A stretch of DNA of 64,000 bases, taken from NCBI GenBank assembly GCA_024281135.1, contig JAMXLG010000047.1, positions 27,621 through 91,620 on the forward strand, in the 5' to 3' direction. Position 1 is the first letter of the stretch. Every line of letters starts with the position of its first letter. The notes under the pieces are model-generated. The model was not told the origin of the DNA. It ran no database searches and saw only the letters and a program-made list of their open reading frames with translations. The stretch is from Vulcanimicrobiia bacterium. GTDB lineage: Bacteria > Eremiobacterota > Eremiobacteria > Baltobacterales > Baltobacteraceae. Below, piece by piece: positions 51,777 to 61,629 of the stretch. Both the position numbers and the translations under genes were made by a program.

Positions 51777-54700
51777 ATGGGTAGGCCATTGCAGGTCCTT
51801 GGCCTGCTTCTCATGCTCTCGTCTCTTTGCGGCTTGTTGCTCCTCGGTGAGGGCGCGGGCCTCATCGCATTTGCTGACCCGTGCGTTCCGGATGGCGTGA
51901 GCCCGGCTCCGGCAGGTCCGTCCACCGTCCAAATGACACGCGCTACGCCTCAGCCGGAAAAAGCGCCCGCAAAAGAGTTAGATAGCTACCCGGTGTTCGC
52001 GCCGACGGAGACGCTCGCGACGCCGGCGCCGTCTCCGACACCCGAGGCAACTGCAACTCCGGCGCCCGCTGGAAGCGCATCTCCCTCGCGTGGTCCGGCT
52101 CTCGCACCATGTCCGACGCACCGCCATCATCTCTTCGGTGAAGGTCCGATCGAGGTGTCGGGTAACGGTGGTGTCGATCTCGGAACGCATCGAGCGAGTG
52201 CCGACAGTTACAGCCAACAAGATAATGAAGCGAATCTTTCGATGGCGCTGCATGTCGGCCGCCGGACGGAGCGCTCGTCCATCAGTCTCGATCAAAGCTT
52301 TGGCGCAAATAACGGCGCCTACAATTTATCGCAGCTCAATCTCGTCTATAGTACGCCGCAGTATTATCTGGGTTACGGGATCGTCTCCGACTCGAGCGAT
52401 TCACAGCTCGCAGCTACCACGTTCAATCGCGGCATTACGCTCGGCGTCCCCAAGGGACGCGATGAGGTCGACCTCATTCTCGGGCGTTCGCAAGGTCTCA
52501 ACGGCGAAAGTTACGGCGTCGTCGGACTTCGCCACAACGCGGCGTATCCGCGAGGATTGCTTTTTTCGCAGACGCTCTACGTCGCGCGCGGCGACCAGTC
52601 GCATGCGCGCAATACGACGCTTGATTTTTCCGTAGGTCAGTATAAAGCGGGCGCAACGTATCGCGCTGAAGCCGCTCTGAGCAATACATCTGGTGTGTCG
52701 GGACTCTCCAACGGCACGCGACTTGCATATGAGCTGCACGCAGACTATCTCGGCTCGAACACATCGACGAGCATCGGCTACTTCACGATTCCCGTGGGAT
52801 ATCTCACCCTAGGTTCAGCGTATACGAGCGAAAAGAATTTTTCGTTTACGAACCGCCGGCCGCTCTTTGAGCGTGGCTTACTCACGCTCGATTACGGCGA
52901 TCTCTTCACGACGATCAGCGACACGCAAAGCAAAACACAGCATGAAACCGTGAACCTTACCATGCCATTCGGAAGCATCGTTACGTCGCAAGCGCTGCTC
53001 AACTTCGCGCAGGGAACTTCCGACGGCGTCGATACGAACGAGCGCGATGCGGGGTTGACGCTGAACGAACAGCTGAAGTCGCTCGGGTTGACGCAAACGA
53101 TTCAAGGCAGTCAGCAAATGACGAACGGCGGCGGAACGATTGGCCAAACGCAATATGCCTTTGGAGTAACGCAGCCGGTGTGGCGCGGTTTTCTCATGCT
53201 GGAAACGACACGGACACGAGTTTTTGGCGACGGAACGCTGTCGGCCCAAAATGAGAATGCGATCAACCTTATGGAACCGATCGGACTGAAGACGCAAGTG
53301 TCGTATGGGATCGATTCCTTGCGCATCAATACCGACAGCGGGCTCTCGGGATCACTTACCAATCAATTGACGCAAACGTACTCGGTGACGCGGCGCTTCT
53401 CGCCGCTCGTCGGCGCACGCTTAACGTATACCGTGACGCGTCAGAGCGGGACGCTCGGTGGTGTCGCGCATTCGTTTAACGTCGATATTACCGGACCGCT
53501 CGCGTTTGGCGCAGCGTCGCGCTACTCCGGACGTGTCAATCCGAACCTTCCGGCCACCGTCGAGGGCCACGTTTACTTACAAAACGAGGCCTCGGCCTAC
53601 GGTCTCGTCGGTAACCGCGGCATTTCCAATGTGCTGGTTACGCTCGACGGCGGCGTCACGCAGCGCACGGATGCGACGGGCAACTTCGAATTCCGATTCG
53701 TTCGCCCGGGAGCGCATACGCTAACGATTGCGACCGGGACGCTGCCTCCGGGCGTGATCCCCGATACGGCGACGCAAAGCTTTAGCGTCCAGGGCGGACA
53801 GATCTTCAACGTCGACTTCTCGGCGGGCATGTTTGCCGGCGTGCAAGGGCGCGTTACCGAGAAGCGCGGTGACACAACCGTTCCGGTTGGCGGCATCCAA
53901 TTAACGGTCGACGACCATCAACGTGGCTTCACGGCTTCGGACGGCAGCTATCAGATCGGTCATCTTTCGCCAGGAAAGCACGTCATCGCGATCGTTGCGG
54001 AATCGCTGCCGTCCAATCTCACGGTTCCGGGAACCGGAAAACAAGACATCAACGTCGCCACCGGCAACCTGACGACTCTAGACTGGACGCTCGCGGGCCT
54101 CGGCTCAATCGAAGGCGTTGTGCTCTATACGGCCGACTCGGGCTTCGGCGACCTTTCCGGTGCTAGGAACGTCTATGTCGTTGCTGATCCGGGCGAGCAC
54201 GCGGCGATCACCGATGACGACGGCCATTTCGTAATCGACAATTTGCCCGTCGGGCAGTACACGTTGAGCGACGATCAGGACTCGCTCCCCGACGGACAAG
54301 CCGTCATTCAGGGACCGGACGGGCAGGTCTCGATTCAGGGGAGCGAAGCCGTGCGCGGCGTTACATTTAAAGTAGGGCCGCAGGCCAAGCAAGTTGTCTT
54401 TACGTTCTCCGGTGGCAGCAGTGCCGCGGTACAGGCCAACTTCATTCCCGATCAGGCGCCGCCAGCCGGCGTGACCGAACTGGTTGTCTCCACAAACGCT
54501 AAGGGAATCCGTTCCGTGAGTGCCGCCGGCGACATCGGAACGTTCCCGCTACGTTATGTTGCTTCTCGAAAGGCCTGGATCGCGCGCATCCGTGTGCCAC
54601 AACTTTCGAATGGAGACTATCCCGTACACGTGACCGTCGACGGGGATACAAGCGGTGGTGCCGACGCGTCGCTCACGATCAGTAACGCAATCGCACCGGT

Positions 54701-54941
54701 TATTGCTCATGGCGTGCCGTCCCACCCAAATTCGGGTGAGCCCGTTCGAGTCGTTGCGAAAATCGTCGCCGACGTGGAAGACGGTGACCTCGTCGCATTC
54801 GAGAGTGGCGAGCAGATAAAATTGCCGAAGCCTCGCGGCAATGTCTATGCGTTCACTGTTCGCGTGACGCACGCGCTTCCGTTCCGCGGAATCATCTTCA
54901 CGAAACGAGGGGAACGCATACCCTTCGTCATCCAGCCGTAG
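51777..54941 (+). CDS. Usher-like outer-membrane barrel protein with CnaB-type repeats
   Basis: 1054 residues. Signal peptide (about 1-33), Pro/Thr/Ala-rich spacer (40-110) and a His-rich THRHHLFGEG. A long beta-strand region follows (about 125-590) with alternating aromatic strands such as QYYLGYGIV and LTYTVTRQSG, typical of an outer-membrane barrel. Then come three prealbumin/CnaB-like domains, each with a tdxxGxF and LPxG theme: TDATGNFEFRFVRPGAHTLT, TASDGSYQIGHLSPGKH and TDDDGHFVIDNLPVGQYTL. A final Ig-like region (about 890-1054) closes the protein. Ushers of alternative chaperone-usher systems have this order. It precedes subunit and chaperone genes. Usher identity is inferred. Confidence 0.78.
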   Translation: MGRPLQVLGLLLMLSSLCGLLLLGEGAGLIAFADPCVPDGVSPAPAGPSTVQMTRATPQPEKAPAKELDSYPVFAPTETLATPAPSPTPEATATPAPAGSASPSRGPALAPCPTHRHHLFGEGPIEVSGNGGVDLGTHRASADSYSQQDNEANLSMALHVGRRTERSSISLDQSFGANNGAYNLSQLNLVYSTPQYYLGYGIVSDSSDSQLAATTFNRGITLGVPKGRDEVDLILGRSQGLNGESYGVVGLRHNAAYPRGLLFSQTLYVARGDQSHARNTTLDFSVGQYKAGATYRAEAALSNTSGVSGLSNGTRLAYELHADYLGSNTSTSIGYFTIPVGYLTLGSAYTSEKNFSFTNRRPLFERGLLTLDYGDLFTTISDTQSKTQHETVNLTMPFGSIVTSQALLNFAQGTSDGVDTNERDAGLTLNEQLKSLGLTQTIQGSQQMTNGGGTIGQTQYAFGVTQPVWRGFLMLETTRTRVFGDGTLSAQNENAINLMEPIGLKTQVSYGIDSLRINTDSGLSGSLTNQLTQTYSVTRRFSPLVGARLTYTVTRQSGTLGGVAHSFNVDITGPLAFGAASRYSGRVNPNLPATVEGHVYLQNEASAYGLVGNRGISNVLVTLDGGVTQRTDATGNFEFRFVRPGAHTLTIATGTLPPGVIPDTATQSFSVQGGQIFNVDFSAGMFAGVQGRVTEKRGDTTVPVGGIQLTVDDHQRGFTASDGSYQIGHLSPGKHVIAIVAESLPSNLTVPGTGKQDINVATGNLTTLDWTLAGLGSIEGVVLYTADSGFGDLSGARNVYVVADPGEHAAITDDDGHFVIDNLPVGQYTLSDDQDSLPDGQAVIQGPDGQVSIQGSEAVRGVTFKVGPQAKQVVFTFSGGSSAAVQANFIPDQAPPAGVTELVVSTNAKGIRSVSAAGDIGTFPLRYVASRKAWIARIRVPQLSNGDYPVHVTVDGDTSGGADASLTISNAIAPVIAHGVPSHPNSGEPVRVVAKIVADVEDGDLVAFESGEQIKLPKPRGNVYAFTVRVTHALPFRGIIFTKRGERIPFVIQP

Positions 54942-55013
54942 CGGTTTGCGACTCGCGCTGACTTTTGTCGCCAGACAAGCAGGCGGTGCTTGCTCGTTTG
55001 TCATCGAGCCGTA

Positions 55014-55035
55014 AACTGCCGGTTAGTAGGCAGTT
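55014..55035 (+). terminator. Possible terminator hairpin after the usher-like gene
   Basis: AACTGCC (55014-55020) pairs perfectly with GGCAGTT (55029-55035) over eight bases and is followed by AAGTTT. The T-run is short, so termination would be partial. A TACAAT -10-like hexamer follows at about 55046, which may start a transcript for the subunit genes. Confidence 0.45.
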
Positions 55036-55044
55036 AAGTTTCCG

Positions 55045-55187
55045 GTTACAATGCTGGGTCGTCTCAAGCCCCCGCTTGCTATCTCCGAAGAACGTTATGT
55101 GGGAGCCAGGTCAATGATTGGCCCGCTTCCATCGGACGGCTCGGGTAGCCCGGTCCGTATGCGATTGCAAGAGAAAGGACTCTACAA
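55045..55187 (+). promoter_or_regulatory. Structured leader of the fibre subunit operon
   Basis: After a TACAAT element, a 140-base leader contains a near-palindrome GGTCAAT-g-ATTGGCC (about 55109-55123). It also contains a hairpin from CGGAC (55133) and GGCT to AGCC and GTCCG (55157), ahead of an AGAAAGG ribosome-binding site. It may be a regulatory or mRNA-stabilising leader. I compared it by eye with c-di-GMP and other common riboswitch cores and saw no match. Confidence 0.35.
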
Positions 55188-55958
55188 GTGAAGCGAGCTC
55201 TAGCCTTAGTGGCAATGCTTGCAAGCGCGGCGGCCATGAGCAGCCCGGCGCTGGCAGTTGGCACGCCGCAATACGGTTCAGTCAAACTGGAATGGAACGT
55301 AGCGACCGCAATGACCGCGGTGATCCACAGCAGCTACACGGCAGCGTTTGCATACGCAGCGCCGGCCGCCAATCTCGCGAACCCCACGGGCACGTGCCCG
55401 GCTGCCGGCGGTGCCGGTAACGCGGATCTCACCCTCGATTATGGCACCCTGACGCCGTCGCTTTCGGCCAGCGTGGGTTGCACGTACCTCAACGCCGTCG
55501 GCGCGTCGGTTATCGACAACGATTCGAGCGGCGTGAAAGTGTACGAAGCGCTCGATGCCGCGCTCCCGGCCGGCACCAGCCTCTGCGCCTTCCCGAACCA
55601 AGGTGCAGCGTTTCCGGAAACCCTCGGCGCTTCGATCACGCAATCGACGCGTACGGGCACCGGACCAGCGCCGAGCACGACGTGCGGCACCGCTCCCGGC
55701 GCGACCGTTCCGGTAGCTGCCGGTGGTGCGACGACTGGTACGGCAGGCACCTCCAGCATAGTGGGCGGCACCGGTGAAACTTACCAAAACGCCACGTCGC
55801 CGTACTCGATCGGTGGTCTGCCCTGGATCTCGACCGCGGCCGCGAACGCGACGGTCGGCTACGCCGGTGAAGATCTCCAGCTCGTCCTGAGCAACACGGT
55901 TTCGTCAACGACCACGCAGCAGAGCGCGATCATGACGATCCAGTTCATCCCGAACTAA
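55188..55958 (+). CDS. Secreted fibre subunit 1 (spore-coat-U/pilin-like)
   Basis: 256 residues. A signal peptide ends near ALAVG; the mature start TPQYGSVKLEWNV shares the YGS-K-L-W-x-V motif with the other small subunits. LTLDYGTLTPSLSASVGC resembles the xDFG strand plus Cys of spore-coat-U domains. Several Cys (TGTCPAAG, SVGCTY, TSLCAF, TTCGTA) may pair, and the last strand is SAIMTIQFIPN. Gly/Ala/Thr-rich low-charge composition fits an exported structural polymer. It is the first gene of the subunit operon and has a leader of its own. The role is inferred. Confidence 0.75.
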   Translation: MKRALALVAMLASAAAMSSPALAVGTPQYGSVKLEWNVATAMTAVIHSSYTAAFAYAAPAANLANPTGTCPAAGGAGNADLTLDYGTLTPSLSASVGCTYLNAVGASVIDNDSSGVKVYEALDAALPAGTSLCAFPNQGAAFPETLGASITQSTRTGTGPAPSTTCGTAPGATVPVAAGGATTGTAGTSSIVGGTGETYQNATSPYSIGGLPWISTAAANATVGYAGEDLQLVLSNTVSSTTTQQSAIMTIQFIPN

Positions 55959-55997
55959 GAACCAAGCGTCTAATCTACGAGTCTAGCCGAGCCGAAT

Positions 55998-56795
55998 ATG
56001 TCGGGTGGTATGAAACGTTCCTTGCACGCCGTAGCAGCGGCAATCTTGATGGCTCTCTGCGCGACATATCCGGCCTCAGCTGACCTCTCGCTCGACGTCG
56101 CTCCCGCGAAGCTCGAGTTACAGATCGCCCCGAACACGACGCAAACGTTTCCGATCACGGTACGGAACAGCGGCACAGCGCCGCTCCACATTCAGGTCTC
56201 GTTATCGGACTTCGCACTAACCCCAGGCGGCGATTACATCTTCAGCAAGGCGGGATCCAACCGGTATAGTCTCGCGACATGGATTGGTATCAATCCTCGC
56301 GAGTTTGATATACCAGCAAACACCGTGCAACAGGTGCGTGTAACGCTCAACGTTCCACAAGCCGTAAGCGGTGAGTACTCAGGAATCGTTTTTTTCACGA
56401 CGCGCCCCGAGCGTCACGCCACGCACGGCATCACGTTCGCCGAGCGCGTCGCAGCGAAAATCTATGCCTACACGCCAAGTGCGCTTCGTATCGATGGTGC
56501 CGTCGACGGAATCGCCGTCAAGGAAACAGGGATCGGCGAACGCTTCTTGGTCGGATTCAAAAATCGCGGGAACGCACACCTCTACGTCAACGGAAGAATT
56601 GAGGTGCGCAAAGGTGACCAGGTAGTCGCACGCGTGCCGTTCGCACCTCAACTCCTCGTTGGACGCGGTGAGCGCCGTGTGATCGAAGCCTACGTTACCG
56701 ATAAGCTTCCGCCGGGATCGTATACAGCGCTTGCGCTGCTCGACTTCGGTGGACCGAATCTTGCGGGTGGACAAACAACTTTCACCGTGAAGTAG
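55998..56795 (+). CDS. Periplasmic PapD/DUF916-like chaperone
   Basis: 265 residues. A signal peptide (from ATG 55998 or ATG 56010) ends near PASA. The first Ig domain reads LSLDVAPAKLELQIAPNTTQ, TFPITVRNSGTAPLHIQVSL and WIGINPREFDIPANTVQQVR; the last phrase is the PapD-type strand that precedes donor-strand exchange. The second domain has KNRGNAHLYVNGRIEVRKG. Two-Ig chaperones bind exported subunits until an usher takes them. Its position between subunit 1 and the large adhesin supports this role. Confidence 0.8.
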   Translation: MSGGMKRSLHAVAAAILMALCATYPASADLSLDVAPAKLELQIAPNTTQTFPITVRNSGTAPLHIQVSLSDFALTPGGDYIFSKAGSNRYSLATWIGINPREFDIPANTVQQVRVTLNVPQAVSGEYSGIVFFTTRPERHATHGITFAERVAAKIYAYTPSALRIDGAVDGIAVKETGIGERFLVGFKNRGNAHLYVNGRIEVRKGDQVVARVPFAPQLLVGRGERRVIEAYVTDKLPPGSYTALALLDFGGPNLAGGQTTFTVK

Positions 56796-56833
56796 CGGTG
56801 CTGTAGCGCTAAGGAAGGCGTTGAAAATACAGG

Positions 56834-59800
56834 ATGTTACGTAAGCTTCAGTTGGCTCTCGTACTCCTCGCGATCGTCGGAATGATCGCGGGTGTGTTCG
56901 CTAGCCCCCGCATCGCGGGAGCCGCGACACCACCCGCGCATCCAATCGATGATCCGGTGCCGACGCATCCGAACCCGATCGAGCTCCGTACGCCGCCGCC
57001 GCTTCCCTTTGGTGCATCCCCGACTCCGAGTGCGAGCCCAGTGCCTGGCGCAGGTCCGAATGGTACGTCCGGCAACGGCGCACCGTCAGATATTCCGGCC
57101 GGCATAACGGAAGTGCGCACGTGGTCCGTCAACAAGAGTCTTCCGCGCCCTCAACACATCCCCAAACTCTCGCAGTTTCTCGTGAAGTCGGGCAAGTCGC
57201 GGTACTCCGTACGTCAGGTGATGTCGGGTTCCGCCGCGCGCACCGCCATGAGGGCGATGAGCGCGCACACGGTGCGGCCGATGTCGGCCGATGGAAGCAC
57301 GATTCTGCTAACCGGCGATCAATCGAACTTCTTCGAGAACGACATCACGCTCTCGTACGGACAACAGATTTATGTGCTGTGCGAGAACATGGCGACGACG
57401 GACAGCATCAAGTATTATGTCTATCCTCCCGACGGCAGCGGACCGTATGTAAGCGGTACCGTGGCCGTGAGTGGGACGAGCGGCAACAATACCTGTAACA
57501 ATTATGGGTATTTCAATCTGTCGACGCCGTTTGGCGGCTTCAACAGCGGCACGGTCAACGGAACGGCCTATCCGGGTGTTTGGGTCGTGGCGACGTACGA
57601 TACCACGACTGGTACGCTCACGAGCGAGACGAACATCATCGCGAGTTCAGCGTTCAACTTCACGACGTATGCCGACGTCGCGGAATCGACGCCGTCGCTC
57701 GAGTTCTCGCAAGGCAGCACGATCGCTGTCGGCGCTACCGGTTTGAATCCGAACCACTACTATGCCGTGGGTTGGGTTTATACGTCGGGTGCCGGTCAGC
57801 CGTGTGTCTATTCCGTTCCAACAGTAGGCGCCGGAAAAACGGGCGTATGCTTTACCGGGGCCGCGACCGGCGTTCAGGCGTTCAGCGGGGATTTCGAACA
57901 GTGGTGGAACAGTTCGAGTTCGCCATCGACGAGCGCCGCATCGAGCGGCACGTACGACGTCGAGTTGTATGACACGACGACGTCGGAGATGATCGGGCAT
58001 CAACAAATCTCCATGGAATCGTCGACGGCATCGTGGACGTTGACACCCTATAGCTCCACCGGTGCGACGCCGCCGCCTGGAATGGCGTACAACAATATCT
58101 TTGCAACGGACGGGTTGACGGACAACTCGACGACGGGCTTGACGTATGCGGCAAGCGGTCTCGCCGCATCATCAAACGGTCACCCGGTCTACGTCTCCAT
58201 CGCAAATCCGAACGGCGTGGTTCTGACGAGCCCGAACAACACGGCGGGATATCCGACGCAAAACGCGTTGAGCGTCGCCAATTCAACGTCGCAAGCTGGT
58301 GGCGCAATCTCGAAGCAGATTGCGTTTCCGCTCGATTTCAACGAGCAGATGGCGTACGGCCCAACGCAAAACCCTTTCGCGCCGAACGTCTATAGCGCGC
58401 AGCTCTACGACACCAGCTCGAAGACCGTCATCGGTGCGCAGTCGTTTCAGGTTCTCGCTTACGCGGCCGGCTTCTCATGGGCGGGTGGAACCGTCGTCAA
58501 TGCTGCGCCGGGCACTGGTGTGACCGAAAACGTCACGGTCACGAATACCGGTAATCAGAACTACGGTACATGGAACGGCGATGGCGTCAACGGCGTCGAG
58601 ATTGCGCCGAACGCAAGTTATAACGAGCAGCTCAATCTCGTCAGCACGACGGCTACCGACTCTGCCGGAAACGTCTGGAACGTCTTCAGCGTCGGCAGCG
58701 GTAAGAACGAAATCATCTACGCTGAGCCGGTGAACCTTTCGTCGGGTGCCTCACTGCCTGTCGGCGGAACGCTCTCATTTAATATCAGCATTCAGGTAGC
58801 CAACGGGCAATGTACCTCCTCACCGTGCTATTTCGACACAGCCATTCGTCCTCGCCACGGCGTGGCTTACAGCGGTGTCGACAGCGTTTCGAATGCACTC
58901 GGCATTCTTGCAAACGGCGTTCCGCCGTCTTCGGTTGTCGCGACTGCAACGTGGGCCGTGCAAAGCGAGTCGGCGACCGCGAACATGGCGGCGCGCGTCG
59001 CGGACTTCAACCATCTCGCCTACATTCTCGGAACCGCAAATGCGCCGTCCAGTGATACTTACAAGATCAATCTAACGATCAATAACGCCTCATCGCCCGG
59101 CGGCCACAAGATGATGGATTTGAAGATCGTGATGCCCTCGGTGCTCGACATGAATGCGAGTCCGCCAACGATTGCGTCGTCGCCCGCCGGCACCGGTACC
59201 TGGAAGGTCGTGACAAACTCGGCGAACGCTGCGCTCGGCGGAGCGAACGTCTTTGAGTTAACGTGTAATCCGACCTCACGCGACAGCTGCGGCATCAGTT
59301 CCGGCAGCACCGGCACGTTTACGCTGAGCTTCCCGCTCTTCAGCGGATCGTTCGTCGAACAAGACACCGCGATGACGGCGAACTTCGACGGCGGAGGCAG
59401 CTGCGGCCAGTGTAACGTAACGTCGTACGTTCTCAACGCAACGAACACAACTGTGAACGGCATCGCGGGTCTGACGAATATCGACTCGATGATGCTCGGC
59501 GGATTCTCGCTCAACCCGACGTTGATGTACTCGTCCTTCTCGCCGAACACGGTAGGCACCGGCGTGGCAACGTCGGCAACGCTCGTCTATAACAACACTT
59601 CAACGTCGCAGGATCCGAATCCGGATTACGTGGACCAGGTGAACCTCGTCTTCCCCGCGGCCATCAATCCCGCTAGCATCACCGTGCCGAGCGGCTGGGT
59701 TGCGACGCAGACGAGCACCGACAACTGGCAGATCGCGCTTTGCGCCGCGCCGACGAATGCGACCCCGTGTTCGACGAACGAGACGACTGCGATCGCGCCG

Positions 59801-60946
59801 GGCGGGTCGCTGTCCATGACGATGAACTACAACGCCCCGGGTCCGGCGGCCGGCACGTACAACGTAACGTGGTACGCGACCGGAGCAAACGGTGGTGAGA
59901 ACACGAGCGCGATTACGACTACCGCGAGCATCACGTTCAGTGCGACGTCGGCTTCCGTCGCCTTCACGAAGGTGAACGGTGTTGCGGTTACGAGTGGCGA
60001 GCCTCAAACGGGCACCGACGTCACGACCAACGGCACAACGTTCGTCTACACGATCACGAACAACGGTGCGTCGGCAATTAACTCGGCGTCGATCGTGATT
60101 CCGAACACGACTCGTGGCGGAACAAGCGGTGCGGACGCGACGGGTAGGTATTGGACGATCACGAGTGCACCAACCGTTACAGTTAGTGGCGGTTCTACCG
60201 GAACAGCCGGAACGTGTAGCGGCACCTTGAACGCGGCGCAGTACTCGAGCGCAACCGCTTCGGGCAGCGGCGCGATCAACCTGAGCGGCTGTAACATCGC
60301 AACAAACGGGACGATCACGGTGACCTTCACCGCGCAAACGCCGTACTTGATCGGTAGCGACTTCCTGTTCTCCGCGACCGTGAAGAGCGGCGCGACGCAG
60401 GTCAATGCTCAACCGTCGTACAGCTCGTCGAACGCGATGCTGATCGTGATCAATGGAACGCTGACGATTCTTACGCCGGGCAACGGCTCGGTCAATGCGG
60501 GCAACATGCTCTCGTCAGCGACGGGAAGCGGCGCTAGTCCGTCGACCTCATGTATCGGCTGCGGTGTGACGATCGGAAGCCCGTCGCTGATCGACTTTGG
60601 TGTCTTCTCCGGGACGTTTACCGCTACCGACATCGTCGATGCGAGCGTCATGTCGGACGCAAACTCTCCGAACTCGTGGACGCTGTATATCTCCGCCGGC
60701 ACGAATCCGTCGAATATGCTCTACACGCAGGTTCACAGCGCGAGTTCATCGAGCGCCACGAATCTAACGTACAGCGCCACATCGATGACGCTCGTTCCGA
60801 TAACGAGTCCAGGATTACAACTGACCACGTACACCGGAACAGGGCGACACGCGCCGTCTGACACGGTGCAGAACTTCCAGGTGCAGACCGGCGGCAACAC
60901 GTCGCCACAAAACGTCACGATTACCTACACGTTGGTGTTCAACTAA
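56834..60946 (+). CDS. Large secreted adhesin-like fibre protein
   Basis: 1370 residues. Signal peptide, Pro-rich segment (about 35-75), then a long series of beta domains rich in Thr, Ser, Asn and Gly (for example VTNTGNQNYGTWNGDG and TYVLNATNTTVNGIAG), similar to DUF11/Ig-like repeats. CxxC pairs recur (SCGQCN, CIGCG). The C-terminal 180 residues look like a subunit: SLIDFGVFSGTFTATDIV with the xIDFG strand, and the final strand QNVTITYTLVFN. I read it as a tip or backbone adhesin ending in a polymerising domain. ATG 56834 has an AGG just before it. Confidence 0.78.
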   Translation: MLRKLQLALVLLAIVGMIAGVFASPRIAGAATPPAHPIDDPVPTHPNPIELRTPPPLPFGASPTPSASPVPGAGPNGTSGNGAPSDIPAGITEVRTWSVNKSLPRPQHIPKLSQFLVKSGKSRYSVRQVMSGSAARTAMRAMSAHTVRPMSADGSTILLTGDQSNFFENDITLSYGQQIYVLCENMATTDSIKYYVYPPDGSGPYVSGTVAVSGTSGNNTCNNYGYFNLSTPFGGFNSGTVNGTAYPGVWVVATYDTTTGTLTSETNIIASSAFNFTTYADVAESTPSLEFSQGSTIAVGATGLNPNHYYAVGWVYTSGAGQPCVYSVPTVGAGKTGVCFTGAATGVQAFSGDFEQWWNSSSSPSTSAASSGTYDVELYDTTTSEMIGHQQISMESSTASWTLTPYSSTGATPPPGMAYNNIFATDGLTDNSTTGLTYAASGLAASSNGHPVYVSIANPNGVVLTSPNNTAGYPTQNALSVANSTSQAGGAISKQIAFPLDFNEQMAYGPTQNPFAPNVYSAQLYDTSSKTVIGAQSFQVLAYAAGFSWAGGTVVNAAPGTGVTENVTVTNTGNQNYGTWNGDGVNGVEIAPNASYNEQLNLVSTTATDSAGNVWNVFSVGSGKNEIIYAEPVNLSSGASLPVGGTLSFNISIQVANGQCTSSPCYFDTAIRPRHGVAYSGVDSVSNALGILANGVPPSSVVATATWAVQSESATANMAARVADFNHLAYILGTANAPSSDTYKINLTINNASSPGGHKMMDLKIVMPSVLDMNASPPTIASSPAGTGTWKVVTNSANAALGGANVFELTCNPTSRDSCGISSGSTGTFTLSFPLFSGSFVEQDTAMTANFDGGGSCGQCNVTSYVLNATNTTVNGIAGLTNIDSMMLGGFSLNPTLMYSSFSPNTVGTGVATSATLVYNNTSTSQDPNPDYVDQVNLVFPAAINPASITVPSGWVATQTSTDNWQIALCAAPTNATPCSTNETTAIAPGGSLSMTMNYNAPGPAAGTYNVTWYATGANGGENTSAITTTASITFSATSASVAFTKVNGVAVTSGEPQTGTDVTTNGTTFVYTITNNGASAINSASIVIPNTTRGGTSGADATGRYWTITSAPTVTVSGGSTGTAGTCSGTLNAAQYSSATASGSGAINLSGCNIATNGTITVTFTAQTPYLIGSDFLFSATVKSGATQVNAQPSYSSSNAMLIVINGTLTILTPGNGSVNAGNMLSSATGSGASPSTSCIGCGVTIGSPSLIDFGVFSGTFTATDIVDASVMSDANSPNSWTLYISAGTNPSNMLYTQVHSASSSSATNLTYSATSMTLVPITSPGLQLTTYTGTGRHAPSDTVQNFQVQTGGNTSPQNVTITYTLVFN

Positions 60947-61629
60947 TGCGTGGCCTAAGACGGCTCCCGACCATCGCCTTCCTCGTTGCCGCAACGTACG
61001 TCGCGTTTGCGGGACAGAGCGCCCGCGCTCAGGTCAACTACGGGTCCGCGAAACTCGCATGGACCGTTACGCCGATTATTACGTTGAGCTTGACACCGAA
61101 CTATCAAGCGGGATTTGGCCCGTCCGGCGGTTCAGGTTCAGGTTCGACGCCGGCACCCGGGTCAGGGGCAGTCTTAAACGGCGGTGTCATCGACTTCGGC
61201 AACCAAGTCGTTCAAGGTTATCAGTACATCTACAAGTACGCCGTGCAGGCGGGAGTGCTGACGAACGACGGCGGCGGCTTCACGCTTTACGCGGAAGGTA
61301 CCGACATCAACGACACCACGAACGCAACGACCGTTCCGATCAACCAGATCTTGTATTGGCTCGTTTCAAACCCGGGGAACAGCGAGTACTCCGCGGCAAC
61401 GGCCTTTACGAAGACCTCGTATCCCACGAGCGCGGGTTGCGGTGGCCAGTGTATCAACTACACCGGAAAACCGCCGGCGACTGCAGTCGTGTGGAACTAC
61501 CCGACGTCGACGATGCCGCTGACAAACCATACGGCGACGCAAGGCTACGATTATCAGCTTCGCCTCGGGACCGTCAATAATCCCGATAACTTCAGCGTAT
61601 ACATTACCTACACGGCGGTGGGAAATTGA
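60946..61629 (+). CDS. Secreted fibre subunit 2
   Basis: 227 residues. The signal peptide ends near ARAQ; the mature start VNYGSAKLAWTVTPI repeats the shared motif. GVIDFGNQVVQGY matches the xIDFG strand of the large protein, GCGGQCINYTG is a CxxxC loop, and the last strand is NFSVYITYTAVGN. The ATG shares a base with the stop of the adhesin gene (TAATG). It is likely a minor or adaptor subunit. Confidence 0.76.
   Translation: MRGLRRLPTIAFLVAATYVAFAGQSARAQVNYGSAKLAWTVTPIITLSLTPNYQAGFGPSGGSGSGSTPAPGSGAVLNGGVIDFGNQVVQGYQYIYKYAVQAGVLTNDGGGFTLYAEGTDINDTTNATTVPINQILYWLVSNPGNSEYSAATAFTKTSYPTSAGCGGQCINYTGKPPATAVVWNYPTSTMPLTNHTATQGYDYQLRLGTVNNPDNFSVYITYTAVGN

Noticed and set aside
55045..55187. c-di-GMP (GEMM) riboswitch
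   Set aside because: A diguanylate cyclase is nearby and the leader is structured, but the conserved GEMM core could not be located on either strand.
59600..60412. Minus-strand 270-codon open frame
   Set aside because: Antisense to the adhesin-like gene; Arg-rich without domain structure.
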